34,162 nt of DNA from Ruminiclostridium sp. (GTDB taxonomy: Bacteria > Bacillota > Clostridia > Oscillospirales > Oscillospiraceae), in assembly GCA_022792035.1 (NCBI GenBank), contig JAAWAE010000031.1, forward strand, positions 1-34,162, given 5' to 3'. Every line of letters begins with the position of its first letter. Position 1 is the stretch's first letter. The notes below the pieces were generated by a model. That model was not told the DNA's origin and searched no databases. It saw only the letters and a list, made by a program, of their open reading frames with translations. This document shows, one piece after another, positions 6,870 to 13,912 of this stretch. The translations under genes were made by a program, and so were the position numbers.

Positions 6870-6897
6870 TATATTATTGTATTAAAGAGAGAGCACT

Positions 6898-7422
6898 ATG
6901 ATCGAACGTGGATTATATTATTTGACCCAAGAGTATGGAAATCTGGTCCGGAAGCTGGGCGGGACCTGGACTGATTCCAAACACCGCCCCGTTGTCTGTT
7001 TGGTGAAGTCCAGCGAGTTGGACGATTTGTATTGGGCCATTCCAATGGGAAAATGGAACCACCGGGACGACAAACAGCAGGCACGGCTGGATTACTTTCT
7101 TTCGCGGCCAGAAAAGGATATCCGCTCCTGCTACTATCATATCGGACGGACCACAACGAAATCCATCTTCTTTATCAGTGATGCCATTCCTATCACAGAA
7201 AAGTACATCGATTCCATACACACCGGCGGAGATGGAAAGCATTTTGTCATCAAAAATCCAAATCTGGTCGGAGAACTCGAGCGCAAACTAAAGCGAATCC
7301 TCTCCGTAGAAAACACTCGGCACAATCACTTCCGGCAGCATATCACCTCCCTCAAACAGCATCTCATCCACGAGGCGATTGGAGCAAACACGCCCCCTCT
7401 GACCCTCAATATGTCACCCTGA
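6898..7422 (+). CDS. Putative type III toxin-antitoxin toxin, CptN-like
   Basis: A 174-residue soluble protein. Blocks that recall CptN-type toxins are GLYYLTQEY (5-13), LYWAIPMGKWNHRDDKQQ (44-61), CYYHIGRTTTKSIFFISDA (79-97), IPITEKYID (98-106) and NPNLVGELERKLKRIL (119-134). The C-terminal tail (HFRQHITSLKQHLIHEAI) is helical. The upstream promoter, three-unit repeat RNA and hairpin have the layout of type III loci, in which the toxin is an endoribonuclease held inactive by processed repeat RNA. RBS AAAGAGAGA precedes ATG 6898. It is unrelated in sequence to the toxin-like gene at 3782. The last codons overlap the proposed BirA operator of bioY. Family assignment is from memory and moderately sure. 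Confidence 0.65.
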   Translation: MIERGLYYLTQEYGNLVRKLGGTWTDSKHRPVVCLVKSSELDDLYWAIPMGKWNHRDDKQQARLDYFLSRPEKDIRSCYYHIGRTTTKSIFFISDAIPITEKYIDSIHTGGDGKHFVIKNPNLVGELERKLKRILSVENTRHNHFRQHITSLKQHLIHEAIGANTPPLTLNMSP

Positions 7423-7442
7423 TTATAAAATATGGTTGACAA
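7411..7442 (+). promoter_or_regulatory. Putative BirA operator upstream of bioY
   Basis: ATGTCACCC (7411-7419), 14-bp spacer, GGTTGACAA (7434-7442). The left arm matches the reverse complement of the right arm (TTGTCAACC) at 7 of 9 positions. The arms and spacing fit the Firmicutes BirA site. It covers the bioY -35 box and the toxin-like gene's stop codon. Confidence 0.65.
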
Positions 7443-7465
7443 TCCTCCCCACCCTATGCTATACT
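7436..7465 (+). promoter_or_regulatory. bioY promoter
   Basis: TTGACA (7436-7441), 18-bp spacer, TATACT (7460-7465). The -35 box lies inside the right arm of the proposed BirA operator, so BirA binding would block it. Confidence 0.82.
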
Positions 7466-7498
7466 CACCTCATCCCAAGAGAAATGAGGTATTTTCCC

Positions 7499-8056
7499 AT
7501 GCAAGCCGCCGCAACATCCCAAACCAAAGTCCGTGATCTGGCCTACATCGCCCTCATGGCCGCCCTCATGGCCATCTGCTCCTGGATCACCCTCCCCATC
7601 GGCCCCGTCCCCTTCACCATGCAGACCTTCGCCATCTTCACCGCCGTCCTCCTCCTGGGGGGAAAACGGGGGACCATCGCCTTTGTGGTCTATCTGCTCC
7701 TGGGCGTGGTGGGCCTGCCTGTATTCTCCGGCTTCAGCGCCGGGCCCGGCGTATTGCTGGGCTCCACCGGCGGCTATCTGCTGGGCTTCCTCTTCGGTGA
7801 TCTGGCCTATTGGTTCCTCACCGCTCGCTTCGGCCGCCGCCTGCTGGTGCAGGTCCTGGCCCTGCTGCTGTCCAATGTGCTGTGCTACACCTTCGGCACC
7901 ATCTGGTTCTATTACGTCTACACCGCCGGAGGGGACTCCATCACCGTCATGGGCATTTTGAGCGCCTGCGTGATCCCCTTCCTGGTCCCGGGTCTGGCAA
8001 AGCTGATCCTGGCCGTGGTGGTCTGCCGCCGGATCGAACCCCATATCAAAGTATAA
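7499..8056 (+). CDS. bioY: Biotin ECF transporter substrate-binding protein BioY
   Basis: A 185-residue membrane protein with about six hydrophobic segments. Diagnostic BioY features are LPIGPVPFTMQTFAI, LLLGGKRG and the GLPVFSGFSAGPGVLLGSTGGYLLGF-type loop (about 70-95). BioY captures biotin in the membrane and works with the shared energy-coupling ATPases (EcfA/A'/T), which are not in this window. The start at 7499 follows GAGGT; an upstream in-frame ATG at 7436 lies in the promoter. birA follows 33 bp downstream, giving a compact biotin uptake and sensing pair. No biotin synthesis genes are seen here. Confidence 0.93.
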   Translation: MQAAATSQTKVRDLAYIALMAALMAICSWITLPIGPVPFTMQTFAIFTAVLLLGGKRGTIAFVVYLLLGVVGLPVFSGFSAGPGVLLGSTGGYLLGFLFGDLAYWFLTARFGRRLLVQVLALLLSNVLCYTFGTIWFYYVYTAGGDSITVMGILSACVIPFLVPGLAKLILAVVVCRRIEPHIKV

Positions 8057-8089
8057 CATATGAATGTATAGAAACAGGAAGTGATCCCC

Positions 8090-9058
8090 ATGACCGTCCG
8101 CGACCGGGTCCTGGAGGCCCTGGAGGCCAACCGGGGCCGGTACTTCTCCGGCGAAGCCCTGGCCCAGACCCTCTGCGTCAGCCGCAACGCCGTGTGGAAA
8201 GCCATCTCCCAACTCCGGGAGGAGGGCTATCCCATCCACGCCCAGCCCCGCCGGGGCTACGCCCTCTCGGCGGAGAGCACCCTCCTCTCCGCCCAGGGGA
8301 TCGCCCAGCACCTGACCGTCCCCGGCCTGACGGTGGAGGTCCGGGAAGAGGTCTCCTCCACCAACGACGTCCTGCGCGCCGCCGCCCAGGCCGGCGGGTT
8401 AGAGGGCCAGGTCCTGGCGGCCCAGCGCCAGAGCGCCGGACGGGGCCGCCGGGACCACAGCTTCTTCTCTCCCCCGGACTCCGGGCTCTACCTGAGCTTC
8501 CTCCTGCGGCCCCAGCTCTCCGCCCAGGACGCCCTCCTGCTGACCACCTGTGCCGCCGTGGCCACCGCTTTGGCCATTGAGGACTGCGCCGGGGTCCCGG
8601 CCCAGATCAAGTGGGTCAACGACGTGTTCTGCCGCGGAAAAAAAGTCTGCGGCATCCTCACCGAGGGGGAGGTGGACCTGGAGACCGGGGGCCTGCGCTA
8701 TGCCGTGGTGGGCATCGGGGTGAACCTGTACCCGCCGCCGGAGGGCTTCCCCCCGGACCTGCCCCAGGCAGGGGGGGTGTTTGACGCAGCCCCGGCGGGG
8801 GCCATGCGCAGCCGTCTGGCCGCCGGTATTTTGAACCACTTTTTCACCTTCTACCCCCGCCTGGGTGAGCGCGGCTTTTTTGCGGAATATCACCGCCGCT
8901 GCTTCCTCTTAGGGCAGGAGGTGGAGCTTTTGGAGGGGAACCGGCGGAGCATGGCCACGGTGCTGGCCCTGAATCCGGACTTCTCCCTGCAAGTCCGGGA
9001 GGCCGGCGGAGGGGAGCGCACCGTCTCTTCCGGGGAGGTTTCTTTGCGCAAAAGATAA
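8090..9058 (+). CDS. birA: Bifunctional biotin--protein ligase / biotin operon repressor BirA
   Basis: A 322-residue protein. An N-terminal winged HTH (about 1-60, with SRNAVWKAISQLREEGY) precedes the ligase domain: STND (90-93), GRGRRDHSFFSP (117-128), KWVNDVFCRGKKVCGILTE (about 175-193), and a small C-terminal SH3-like domain. The enzyme makes biotinyl-AMP and biotinylates carboxylases; with biotinyl-AMP bound it should repress bioY through the operator at 7411-7442. The biotinyl-AMP loop reads GRGRRD, where the sixth residue is usually Gly. ATG 8090 is preferred over GTG 8081, because the GTG overlaps the AGGAAG ribosome binding site. Confidence 0.93.
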   Translation: MTVRDRVLEALEANRGRYFSGEALAQTLCVSRNAVWKAISQLREEGYPIHAQPRRGYALSAESTLLSAQGIAQHLTVPGLTVEVREEVSSTNDVLRAAAQAGGLEGQVLAAQRQSAGRGRRDHSFFSPPDSGLYLSFLLRPQLSAQDALLLTTCAAVATALAIEDCAGVPAQIKWVNDVFCRGKKVCGILTEGEVDLETGGLRYAVVGIGVNLYPPPEGFPPDLPQAGGVFDAAPAGAMRSRLAAGILNHFFTFYPRLGERGFFAEYHRRCFLLGQEVELLEGNRRSMATVLALNPDFSLQVREAGGGERTVSSGEVSLRKR

Positions 9059-9097
9059 CAAGGGCGCGAAATTTACACAATATTTACGAATCCGGTC

Positions 9098-9125
9098 TTG
9101 ACTGCTGCCGGGGGCCAGGTATAAT
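9098..9125 (+). promoter_or_regulatory. Promoter of membrane zinc-ribbon gene
   Basis: TTGACT (9098-9103), 16-bp spacer, TATAAT (9120-9125). Confidence 0.75.
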
Positions 9126-9157
9126 TAGATGTTGAGAAACCGCAGGAGGTGACCCTC

Positions 9158-9547
9158 ATGGCAGCGTCCCACAGGAGCTTTTGGGAAAGGCATCCAGGCT
9201 TTGATTTTTACAGCCTGTTTTGGTTTCTGGTCCTGCTGGTGTTCGCGGCCTTGGGGCGGCTGTTCTCTCCCCTGTATATCCCCGGTGGGATCGTGCTGGT
9301 TTATCTCCTCTCCCGCCTGCTCTCCAAAAACGCCCAGAAGCGGAACTTGGAAAACGCCCGCTTCCTGGCCCTGCTCCGGGCCATCAAAGCCTGGTTCCGC
9401 AGCCGGAAACGGGCCTTGACCCCGGACAAGGAATACGCCTATTTTAAGTGTCCCAACTGCGGACAGCCGATGCGGGTGCCCAGGGGACTGGGGACCATCG
9501 AGATCACCTGCCGCTCCTGCTCCTCCCGCTTTGAAACGAAGTCCTGA
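9158..9547 (+). CDS. Small membrane protein with C-terminal zinc ribbon
   Basis: A 129-residue protein. Two hydrophobic segments (about 15-35 and 42-55) form a hairpin, followed by a very basic stretch (RAIKAWFRSRKRALTPDKE) and a C-terminal zinc ribbon with CPNCGQ and CRSCSSRF. The ribbon is likely cytoplasmic and could bind nucleic acid or protein. I do not know a characterised homologue. The start at 9158 follows AGGAGGT; a GTG at 9149 lies inside that RBS. It stands alone with its own promoter, and another promoter begins 8 bp after the stop. Confidence 0.82.
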   Translation: MAASHRSFWERHPGFDFYSLFWFLVLLVFAALGRLFSPLYIPGGIVLVYLLSRLLSKNAQKRNLENARFLALLRAIKAWFRSRKRALTPDKEYAYFKCPNCGQPMRVPRGLGTIEITCRSCSSRFETKS

Positions 9548-9554
9548 CCCCGCC

Positions 9555-9584
9555 TTGACAAGTCCATTGTCCAGGGTGTATCAT
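9555..9584 (+). promoter_or_regulatory. Promoter of the EamA transporter gene
   Basis: TTGACA (9555-9560), 18-bp spacer, TATCAT (9579-9584). Confidence 0.75.
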
Positions 9585-9600
9585 GATAGCATTCCGCCGA

Positions 9601-9627
9601 AAACCGTCACCGTTCGGGTGGCGGTTT
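9601..9627 (+). promoter_or_regulatory. Hairpin in the transporter 5' leader
   Basis: AAACCGTCACC (9601-9611) pairs with GGTGGCGGTTT (9617-9627): 11 pairs including one G-U, with a 5-base loop and no T-run. It lies near the predicted transcript start (about 9591). It may stabilise the mRNA or act as an attenuator. Confidence 0.6.
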
Positions 9628-9656
9628 CCCTATCTGTACAAAGGATGAGAGAGACC

Positions 9657-10523
9657 ATGAGCAGCAGAAAAGCAGAACTTTTGATGGCCACCGTCGCCCT
9701 GGCCTGGGGCTCCTCCTATTTGATGATGAAGGTGGGCCTCACCGGTATGGGGCCGTTTAACCTGATCGCCCTGCGCTTCGGCATCGCCTTCCTCTTCATG
9801 ACCATCGCCTTCCATAAAAGCTACCGCAGCCTTACCCCCGCCATCTTCGGCCGGGGCGTCATCGTGGGGATCATCCTCTTCCTGCTCTTTACGGGCATGG
9901 TCTGCGGCGTGAACTACACCACCGCCTCCACGGCAGGCTTCCTCACCAGCACCAGCGTGATCCTGGTGCCCATCCTGGAGTGCATCCTGCGGCGCAGGGC
10001 CCCGGAACGCCTGGTGGTCGTCAGTACCATCCTGGCCTCCATCGGCCTCTTCCTCCTCACCGCCCGGGACGGCTTCTCCCTGGACAAGGGCGCGGCCCTG
10101 TGCCTCATGGGGGCCCTCTTTTATGCCATTTACATCGTGGTCCAGGACCGCATCGCCAAGGGGGAGGACGCCTTCCTCATCAGCATCTTACAGCTGGGCG
10201 TGGCCTCCCTTCTGGGCCTGCTGGCCTCCTTCCTCTTCGAGGCCCCCACCCTGCCCCAAAGCCCCGCCACCTGGGGGGCGGTGGTCTATCTGGGCCTGAT
10301 CTGCAGCGCCTATGGCTTCGTGGTTCAACCCATCGCCCAAAAGCACGCGGCCCCGGAGCGTATCGGGCTGATTTTCTCCCTGGAGCCGGTTTTTTCCGCC
10401 CTGCTGTCCTTCCTCTTCCTCCACGAAGTCCTGGCGGGGATCAACTATTTGGGCGGCGGCCTGATTTTCCTGGCGGTGGTCCTGCCGGAACTCATCAAAA
10501 CGCCGAAACAAACCGCCCCGTAA
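9657..10523 (+). CDS. DMT-superfamily transporter (EamA family)
   Basis: A 288-residue integral membrane protein with about ten transmembrane segments in two EamA-type halves. Typical family features are LAWGSSYLMMK at the N-terminus, the inner repeat starting GAALCLMGALFYAIYIV, and LEPVFSALLSFLFLHEVL near the C-terminus. EamA proteins export or import amino acids and other metabolites; the substrate cannot be read from sequence. ATG 9657 is chosen because AAAGGATGAGAGAG precedes it; an in-frame ATG at 9645 is possible. Single-gene unit between two promoters. Confidence 0.9.
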   Translation: MSSRKAELLMATVALAWGSSYLMMKVGLTGMGPFNLIALRFGIAFLFMTIAFHKSYRSLTPAIFGRGVIVGIILFLLFTGMVCGVNYTTASTAGFLTSTSVILVPILECILRRRAPERLVVVSTILASIGLFLLTARDGFSLDKGAALCLMGALFYAIYIVVQDRIAKGEDAFLISILQLGVASLLGLLASFLFEAPTLPQSPATWGAVVYLGLICSAYGFVVQPIAQKHAAPERIGLIFSLEPVFSALLSFLFLHEVLAGINYLGGGLIFLAVVLPELIKTPKQTAP

Positions 10524-10547
10524 CGGCGGAATTGCCCGCCTTGCCTA

Positions 10548-10577
10548 TTGACAAGGCCAGCGGCTTCCCCGTATAAT
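10548..10577 (+). promoter_or_regulatory. Promoter of the amino acid ABC transporter operon
   Basis: TTGACA (10548-10553), 18-bp spacer, TATAAT (10572-10577). Confidence 0.87.
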
Positions 10578-10637
10578 GATGGTATATGTCTGCATATCAT
10601 GCAGGATACTTTCGTAAAGGAAACGAGGAATGTGAAA

Positions 10638-11543
10638 ATGAAGAAGAAGTTGCTTGCCCTGTCCCTGGCCATGGTGATGGCCCTGGGCCTGGCCGCCTGC
10701 GGCACCCCCAGCGAGCCCGCCGAGGATGAGAACACCGACGCCGATGCCCCCGAAACCACCGCCACCGAGATCCAGGGCGTGGAGGACGGCGTGCTCACCG
10801 TGGGCATGGAGTGCTCCTATGCTCCCTACAACTGGACCCAGCAGGATGACTCCAACGACGCTGTGCCCATCGAGAACGTCCCCAACTCCTACGCCAACGG
10901 CTACGACGTGATGATCGCCAAGAAGATCTGCGAGGCCAACGGTTGGGAACTGAAGATCCAGGCCATTGAGTGGAACGGCCTCACCCCCGCCCTCCAGTCT
11001 GGCACCATCGACGCCGTCATCGCCGGCCAGTCCATGACCGACGAGCGTCTGGCCGAGGTGGACATGGCTGGTCCTTACTACTATGCTTCCATCGTCTGCC
11101 TGACCAAGGCCGACAGCGACGTGGCCGCTGCCAAGGGCATCTCTGAGCTCAAGGGCACCTGCACCGCCCAGACCGGCACCATCTGGTACACCACCTGCCT
11201 GCCCCAGGCAGCGGAAAAGGCTGACATCCAGATCCAGGCCGAGTCCGAAAGCGCCCCCGCTATGATCATGGCCGCGGAGAGCGGCACCGTGGACTTCGTC
11301 TGCACCGATATGCCCACCGCCATGGGCGCCGTGGCCGCTTACCCCGACCTGACCATCCTGGACTTCTCCGAGAATGCCGAGGATGACTTCAACGTCTCCG
11401 AGGGTGACATCAACATCGGCATCTCCGTCCTCAAGGGCAACACCGGCCTGAAGGACGCCATCGACAAGGTCCTCTCCACCATGACCGCCGAGGACTTCAA
11501 CGCCCTCATGGAGGACGCCATCGCCGTTCAGCCTGCGATCTGA
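10638..11543 (+). CDS. Amino acid ABC transporter substrate-binding lipoprotein (SBP_bac_3)
   Basis: A 301-residue lipoprotein. The signal peptide ends in the lipobox LAAC with Cys21 as the lipidation site, followed by an acidic Pro/Glu/Asp linker. The solute-binding domain starts LTVGMECSYAPYNW and continues through NGYDVMIAKKICE and SGTIDAVIAGQSMTDERL, the pattern of family 3 binding proteins for polar or charged amino acids. The exact ligand is not clear. ATG 10638 follows ACGAGGAA. It is first in an operon with permease and ATPase; the hairpin at 11578-11605 probably leaves the binding protein mRNA in excess. Confidence 0.92.
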   Translation: MKKKLLALSLAMVMALGLAACGTPSEPAEDENTDADAPETTATEIQGVEDGVLTVGMECSYAPYNWTQQDDSNDAVPIENVPNSYANGYDVMIAKKICEANGWELKIQAIEWNGLTPALQSGTIDAVIAGQSMTDERLAEVDMAGPYYYASIVCLTKADSDVAAAKGISELKGTCTAQTGTIWYTTCLPQAAEKADIQIQAESESAPAMIMAAESGTVDFVCTDMPTAMGAVAAYPDLTILDFSENAEDDFNVSEGDINIGISVLKGNTGLKDAIDKVLSTMTAEDFNALMEDAIAVQPAI

Positions 11544-11577
11544 TCTCAGCTGTTTCATACGTGATCACCCCTGCCGG

Positions 11578-11605
11578 TATCCGGCTCTGACCCCAGAGCC
11601 GGATA
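11578..11605 (+). promoter_or_regulatory. Intercistronic hairpin between binding protein and permease
   Basis: TATCCGGCTCTG (11578-11589) pairs with CAGAGCCGGATA (11594-11605): 12 perfect pairs around ACCC. No T-run follows, so it is more likely an mRNA 3' stabiliser/processing element than a full terminator. Confidence 0.75.
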
Positions 11606-11650
11606 TCGTTGCAGAGAGAGAAATTTTTCAAGAAAGGGGCGTATCTCCTG

Positions 11651-12550
11651 ATGGACAAGCTCATCAAACTTGTGGAGGATATCGCCAAACTGTGGGCCAA
11701 CTACGGCGGACTGGATGGACAGTACCTCATGGGCATCCGCCGCACCCTGATCCTGGCCGTGGCCGCCACCCTCATCGGCTGCCTCATCGGTCTGCTCTGC
11801 GGTATTTTGAACACCATCCCCTACAGCAAGCAGGACCCCCCCGTCAAGCGGTTTTTCCTCAAGCTCATCCGTGTGGTGATACGCATTTATGTAGAGGTGT
11901 TCCGAGGCACGCCCATGATCCTCCAAGCGGTGTTCATCTTCTACGGCATCCCCTATTTCACCGACACCCAGGTCTTCCAGGGCAACAGCGGGATGTGGCT
12001 GGCCGCCCTGCTGGTGGTCTCCATCAATACCGGGGCGTATATGGCCGAATCCGTCCGGGGCGGCATCATCTCCATTGACCCCGGCCAGACCGAGGGGGCC
12101 AAGGCCATCGGCATGACCCACGTCCAGACCATGACCAACGTCATCCTGCCCCAGGCCCTGCGCAACATCATCCCCCAGATCGGCAACAACTTCATCATCA
12201 ACGTGAAGGATACCTCTGTGATGTTCGTCATCGGCTTCGTGGAGTTCTTCGGAGCCCATCGAAACATCGTCGGGGTGAATCTGCTCTACTTCCCCTCCGC
12301 CGCCATTGAAATGATCGGGTATCTGACCATGACCCTCATTGCCTCCTTCCTGCTGCGGCTGCTGGAGAAGAAGATGGACGGGGACGACAATTACGAGCTG
12401 GCCCAGGCGGATCAGCTGGTCATGGCCGCCGGGACCTATTCCCATCCCCGGAACCCGGAAAAGGCTCTGGAGCACAGCCTCATCAAGGACGAGGACCGGG
12501 AGCGGGTCCGTCAGGAGCAGAAGCAAGGCCGCACGAGAGGAGAGCGATGA
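11651..12550 (+). CDS. Amino acid ABC transporter permease (HisM/GlnP family)
   Basis: A 299-residue membrane protein with about five transmembrane segments. [20 protein letters not shown] is typical of the polar amino acid permeases, and the EAA loop reads [22 protein letters not shown]. The cytoplasmic C-terminus after the last membrane segment is unusually long (about 55 charged residues, ending [13 protein letters not shown]) for this family. ATG 11651 is preceded by AAAGGGGCG. The ATPase gene starts 1 bp after its stop, so the two are translationally coupled. Confidence 0.92.
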   Translation: MDKLIKLVEDIAKLWANYGGLDGQYLMGIRRTLILAVAATLIGCLIGLLCGILNTIPYSKQDPPVKRFFLKLIRVVIRIYVEVFRGTPMILQAVFIFYGIPYFTDTQVFQGNSGMWLAALLVVSINTGAYMAESVRGGIISIDPGQTEGAKAIGMTHVQTMTNVILPQALRNIIPQIGNNFIINVKDTSVMFVIGFVEFFGAHRNIVGVNLLYFPSAAIEMIGYLTMTLIASFLLRLLEKKMDGDDNYELAQADQLVMAAGTYSHPRNPEKALEHSLIKDEDRERVRQEQKQGRTRGER

Positions 12551-12551
12551 T

Positions 12552-13298
12552 ATGTCAGACAGAGAAAACGTATTGCAGATCAACCACCTCTCCAAGTCCT
12601 TCGGCTCCCACGAGGTGCTGCGGGACATCGACTTCACCGTGCGCCGGGGGGACGTGACCTCCATCATCGGGGCCTCCGGCTCGGGGAAATCCACCCTGCT
12701 GCGCTGCGTCAACCTCCTGGAAACCCCCACCAAGGGAGAGATCCTCTTCCACGGGGAGGACGTGGCCGCCCGGGGGGTGAATCCCTCCGCCTACCGCTCC
12801 AAGGTGGGGATGGTGTTCCAATCCTTCAACCTGTTCAGCAACATGACCGTCTTGAAGAACTGCATGGTGGGCCAGACCAAGGTCTTGAAGCGCGGCGAGG
12901 CGGAAGCCCGGGAGAAGGCCCTGCACTTTTTGGATAAAGTGGGCATGGCGCCCTATATCAACGCCAAGCCCCGCCAGCTCTCCGGCGGACAGAAACAGCG
13001 GGTGGCCATTGCCCGGGCCCTGGCCATGGACCCGGAGGTCCTGCTGTTTGACGAACCCACTTCCGCCCTGGACCCGGAAATGGTGGGGGAAGTGCTCTCC
13101 GTCATGCGGGACCTGGCGGAGGAGGGCCTGACCATGCTGGTGGTCACCCACGAGATGGCCTTTGCCCGGGATGTTTCCAGTCATGTGGTCTTTATGCGCG
13201 ACGGCGTGATCTGGGAAGAGGGCGGTCCGGATGCCCTTTTTGTCTCGCCGGAGCGTCCGGAAACCAAGGAATTCCTGTCCCGGTTTATGGGACGGTAA
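12552..13298 (+). CDS. Amino acid ABC transporter ATP-binding protein (GlnQ/HisP family)
   Basis: A 248-residue ATPase with all motifs: Walker [10 protein letters not shown] (40-48), Q-loop VFQSFNLF, signature LSGGQKQR, Walker [12 protein letters not shown] and switch histidine in VVTHEM. It powers uptake through the adjacent permease. The start at 12552 lies just after the permease TGA, with AGAGGAGAG as RBS. A strong terminator closes the operon. Confidence 0.95.
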   Translation: MSDRENVLQINHLSKSFGSHEVLRDIDFTVRRGDVTSIIGASGSGKSTLLRCVNLLETPTKGEILFHGEDVAARGVNPSAYRSKVGMVFQSFNLFSNMTVLKNCMVGQTKVLKRGEAEAREKALHFLDKVGMAPYINAKPRQLSGGQKQRVAIARALAMDPEVLLFDEPTSALDPEMVGEVLSVMRDLAEEGLTMLVVTHEMAFARDVSSHVVFMRDGVIWEEGGPDALFVSPERPETKEFLSRFMGR

Positions 13299-13318
13299 CG
13301 CGGCATCCTGCCATAAGA

Positions 13319-13360
13319 AAAACGCCTCGGCTTGGCAAAAACCGAGGCGTTTTTCTTTTT
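13319..13360 (+). terminator. Rho-independent terminator of the ABC operon
   Basis: AAAACGCCTCGG (13319-13330) pairs with CCGAGGCGTTTT (13342-13353), followed by more T. Confidence 0.93.
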
Positions 13361-13369
13361 CGGCTGGAA

Positions 13370-13399
13370 TTGACAAGATAGCACGGGATGTGATATCCT
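13370..13399 (+). promoter_or_regulatory. Promoter of the small-peptide gene
   Basis: TTGACA (13370-13375), 18-bp spacer, TATCCT (13394-13399). A small hairpin (CCCCTCAGCCAGAGGGG, 13407-13423) would lie at the 5' end of the transcript. Confidence 0.65.
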
Positions 13400-13500
13400 A
13401 TCCTTGCCCCTCAGCCAGAGGGGACAAGTGCGCTGTTACATAAAAGGCGGTTGGCCCACCATAACCCCAGCAAATACAGAAACGGGGGGAGGTGACGCGA

Positions 13501-13593
13501 ATGGGAGATCGTTGGATGAAAGTCCTTCGCTTCGTGGTAAGTCTCGCCATTGCCTTCTTGGCCATGGTCCTTACCGCCCCTGGAGCTTGCTGA
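13501..13593 (+). CDS. 30-residue hydrophobic peptide, possible type I toxin
   Basis: A 30-codon frame starting MGDRWMKVLRFVV, with a hydrophobic stretch over residues 8-25 and ending LTAPGAC. It has a very strong RBS (GGGGGGAGGTGACGCG before ATG) and its own promoter. Its stop codon forms part of a terminator stem. A near-consensus promoter on the opposite strand (13674-13702) would give an RNA covering the whole gene. A short basic-hydrophobic peptide, compact mRNA and antisense promoter fit type I toxin-antitoxin genes. I do not recognise the peptide as TxpA/BsrG, Fst or Ldr. A leader peptide or small membrane regulator is possible. Confidence 0.6.
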   Translation: MGDRWMKVLRFVVSLAIAFLAMVLTAPGAC

Positions 13594-13625
13594 CCGCTGG
13601 CTAGCCCCCAAACGGTCAGTTTTTT
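13590..13625 (+). terminator. Terminator overlapping the peptide stop codon
   Basis: CTGACCG (13590-13596) pairs with CGGTCAG (13613-13619), followed by six T. The TGA stop lies in the left arm. Confidence 0.82.
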
Positions 13626-13673
13626 ATAAACGATAACCTGGGCCGACTGCCTGTACAGCGCCTCCTTGCCTAT

Positions 13674-13702
13674 AGTATACCGCCCCGGCTGGAAATGTCA
13701 AG
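13674..13702 (-). promoter_or_regulatory. Minus-strand promoter facing the small-peptide gene
   Basis: On the minus strand: TTGACA (13697-13702), 17-bp spacer, TATACT (13674-13679). There is no minus-strand reading frame with an RBS downstream within the next 250 bp. Confidence 0.7.
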
Positions 13703-13722
13703 CCTGGGGCGGTATTTTTGCG
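13676..13722 (+). terminator. Second plus-strand hairpin terminator
   Basis: ATACCGCCCC pairs with GGGGCGGTAT (together spanning about 13677-13715), with inner GGCT/AGCC, followed by TTTTT. It contains the minus-strand promoter in its loop region. Confidence 0.65.
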
Positions 13723-13741
13723 CTTCATTCAAACTGCCCGT

Positions 13742-13912
13742 TTAGAATAGTTCTCTGCGGTCACGACGGCCATGCAGGAAACGCCGGAGTTCCACATATT
13801 CAGGAAATACTGCATAATAGAGCACATAGTTCTTGATCGACACTTTCCGGATCTCATCCTTCATCGGGCGATTCGTCCAATAAAGTTCATGTGCATAGGG
13901 AGTCTCTTCCAT
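13742..13912 (-). pseudogene. 5'-truncated ParE/RelE-type toxin remnant
   Basis: A 56-codon frame on the minus strand carries only the C-terminal half of a ParE/RelE-family mRNA-interferase or gyrase toxin: IRKVSIKNYVLYYAVF, then ELRRFLHGRRDRRELF, matching the family's usual nYvlfY ... v.RvlhGrRd ending. The N-terminal half (about 40-50 residues) is missing. The frame overlaps the last part of the Phd antitoxin gene, whose own C-terminus appears to run into what was toxin sequence. This looks like a deletion joining the antitoxin 3' end to the middle of the toxin gene. Probably inactive. Confidence 0.75.

Larger units (their letters stand above)
6700..6878 (+). ncRNA. Putative type III antitoxin RNA (three 42-nt hairpin repeats)
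   Basis: A promoter-to-terminator unit of about 175 nt. After a leading hairpin (GGAAAGC/GCTTTCC, about 6701-6717) come three 42-nt repeats. Each has a conserved CAAAGACGC lead, a 7-bp stem and an invariant 11-base loop GCGGCAAAGAA. Stems 1 and 3 are ACAATGT/ACATTGT. Stem 2 is GCGGTGT/ACATCGC, still fully paired with one G-U pair, so bases change in pairs. The loop GCG could pair with the lead CGC as a pseudoknot. The longest open frames here lack RBSs and look incidental. Role inferred from the following toxin-like gene. Confidence 0.75.
13440..13667 (-). ncRNA. Possible antisense RNA to the small-peptide mRNA
   Basis: Predicted from the minus-strand promoter at 13674-13702. A short hairpin on the minus strand (GGTGG, GCCAA loop, CCGCC, then TTTT, near 13442-13460) could end it. 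It would be fully complementary to the peptide gene and its RBS. Both ends are inferred. Confidence 0.4.

Noticed and set aside
6643-6901. Small open frames of about 80-90 codons across the 42-nt repeats
   Set aside because: The repeat length of 42 is a multiple of 3, so frames stay open by default; no RBS, and the covarying stems explain the sequence better as RNA.
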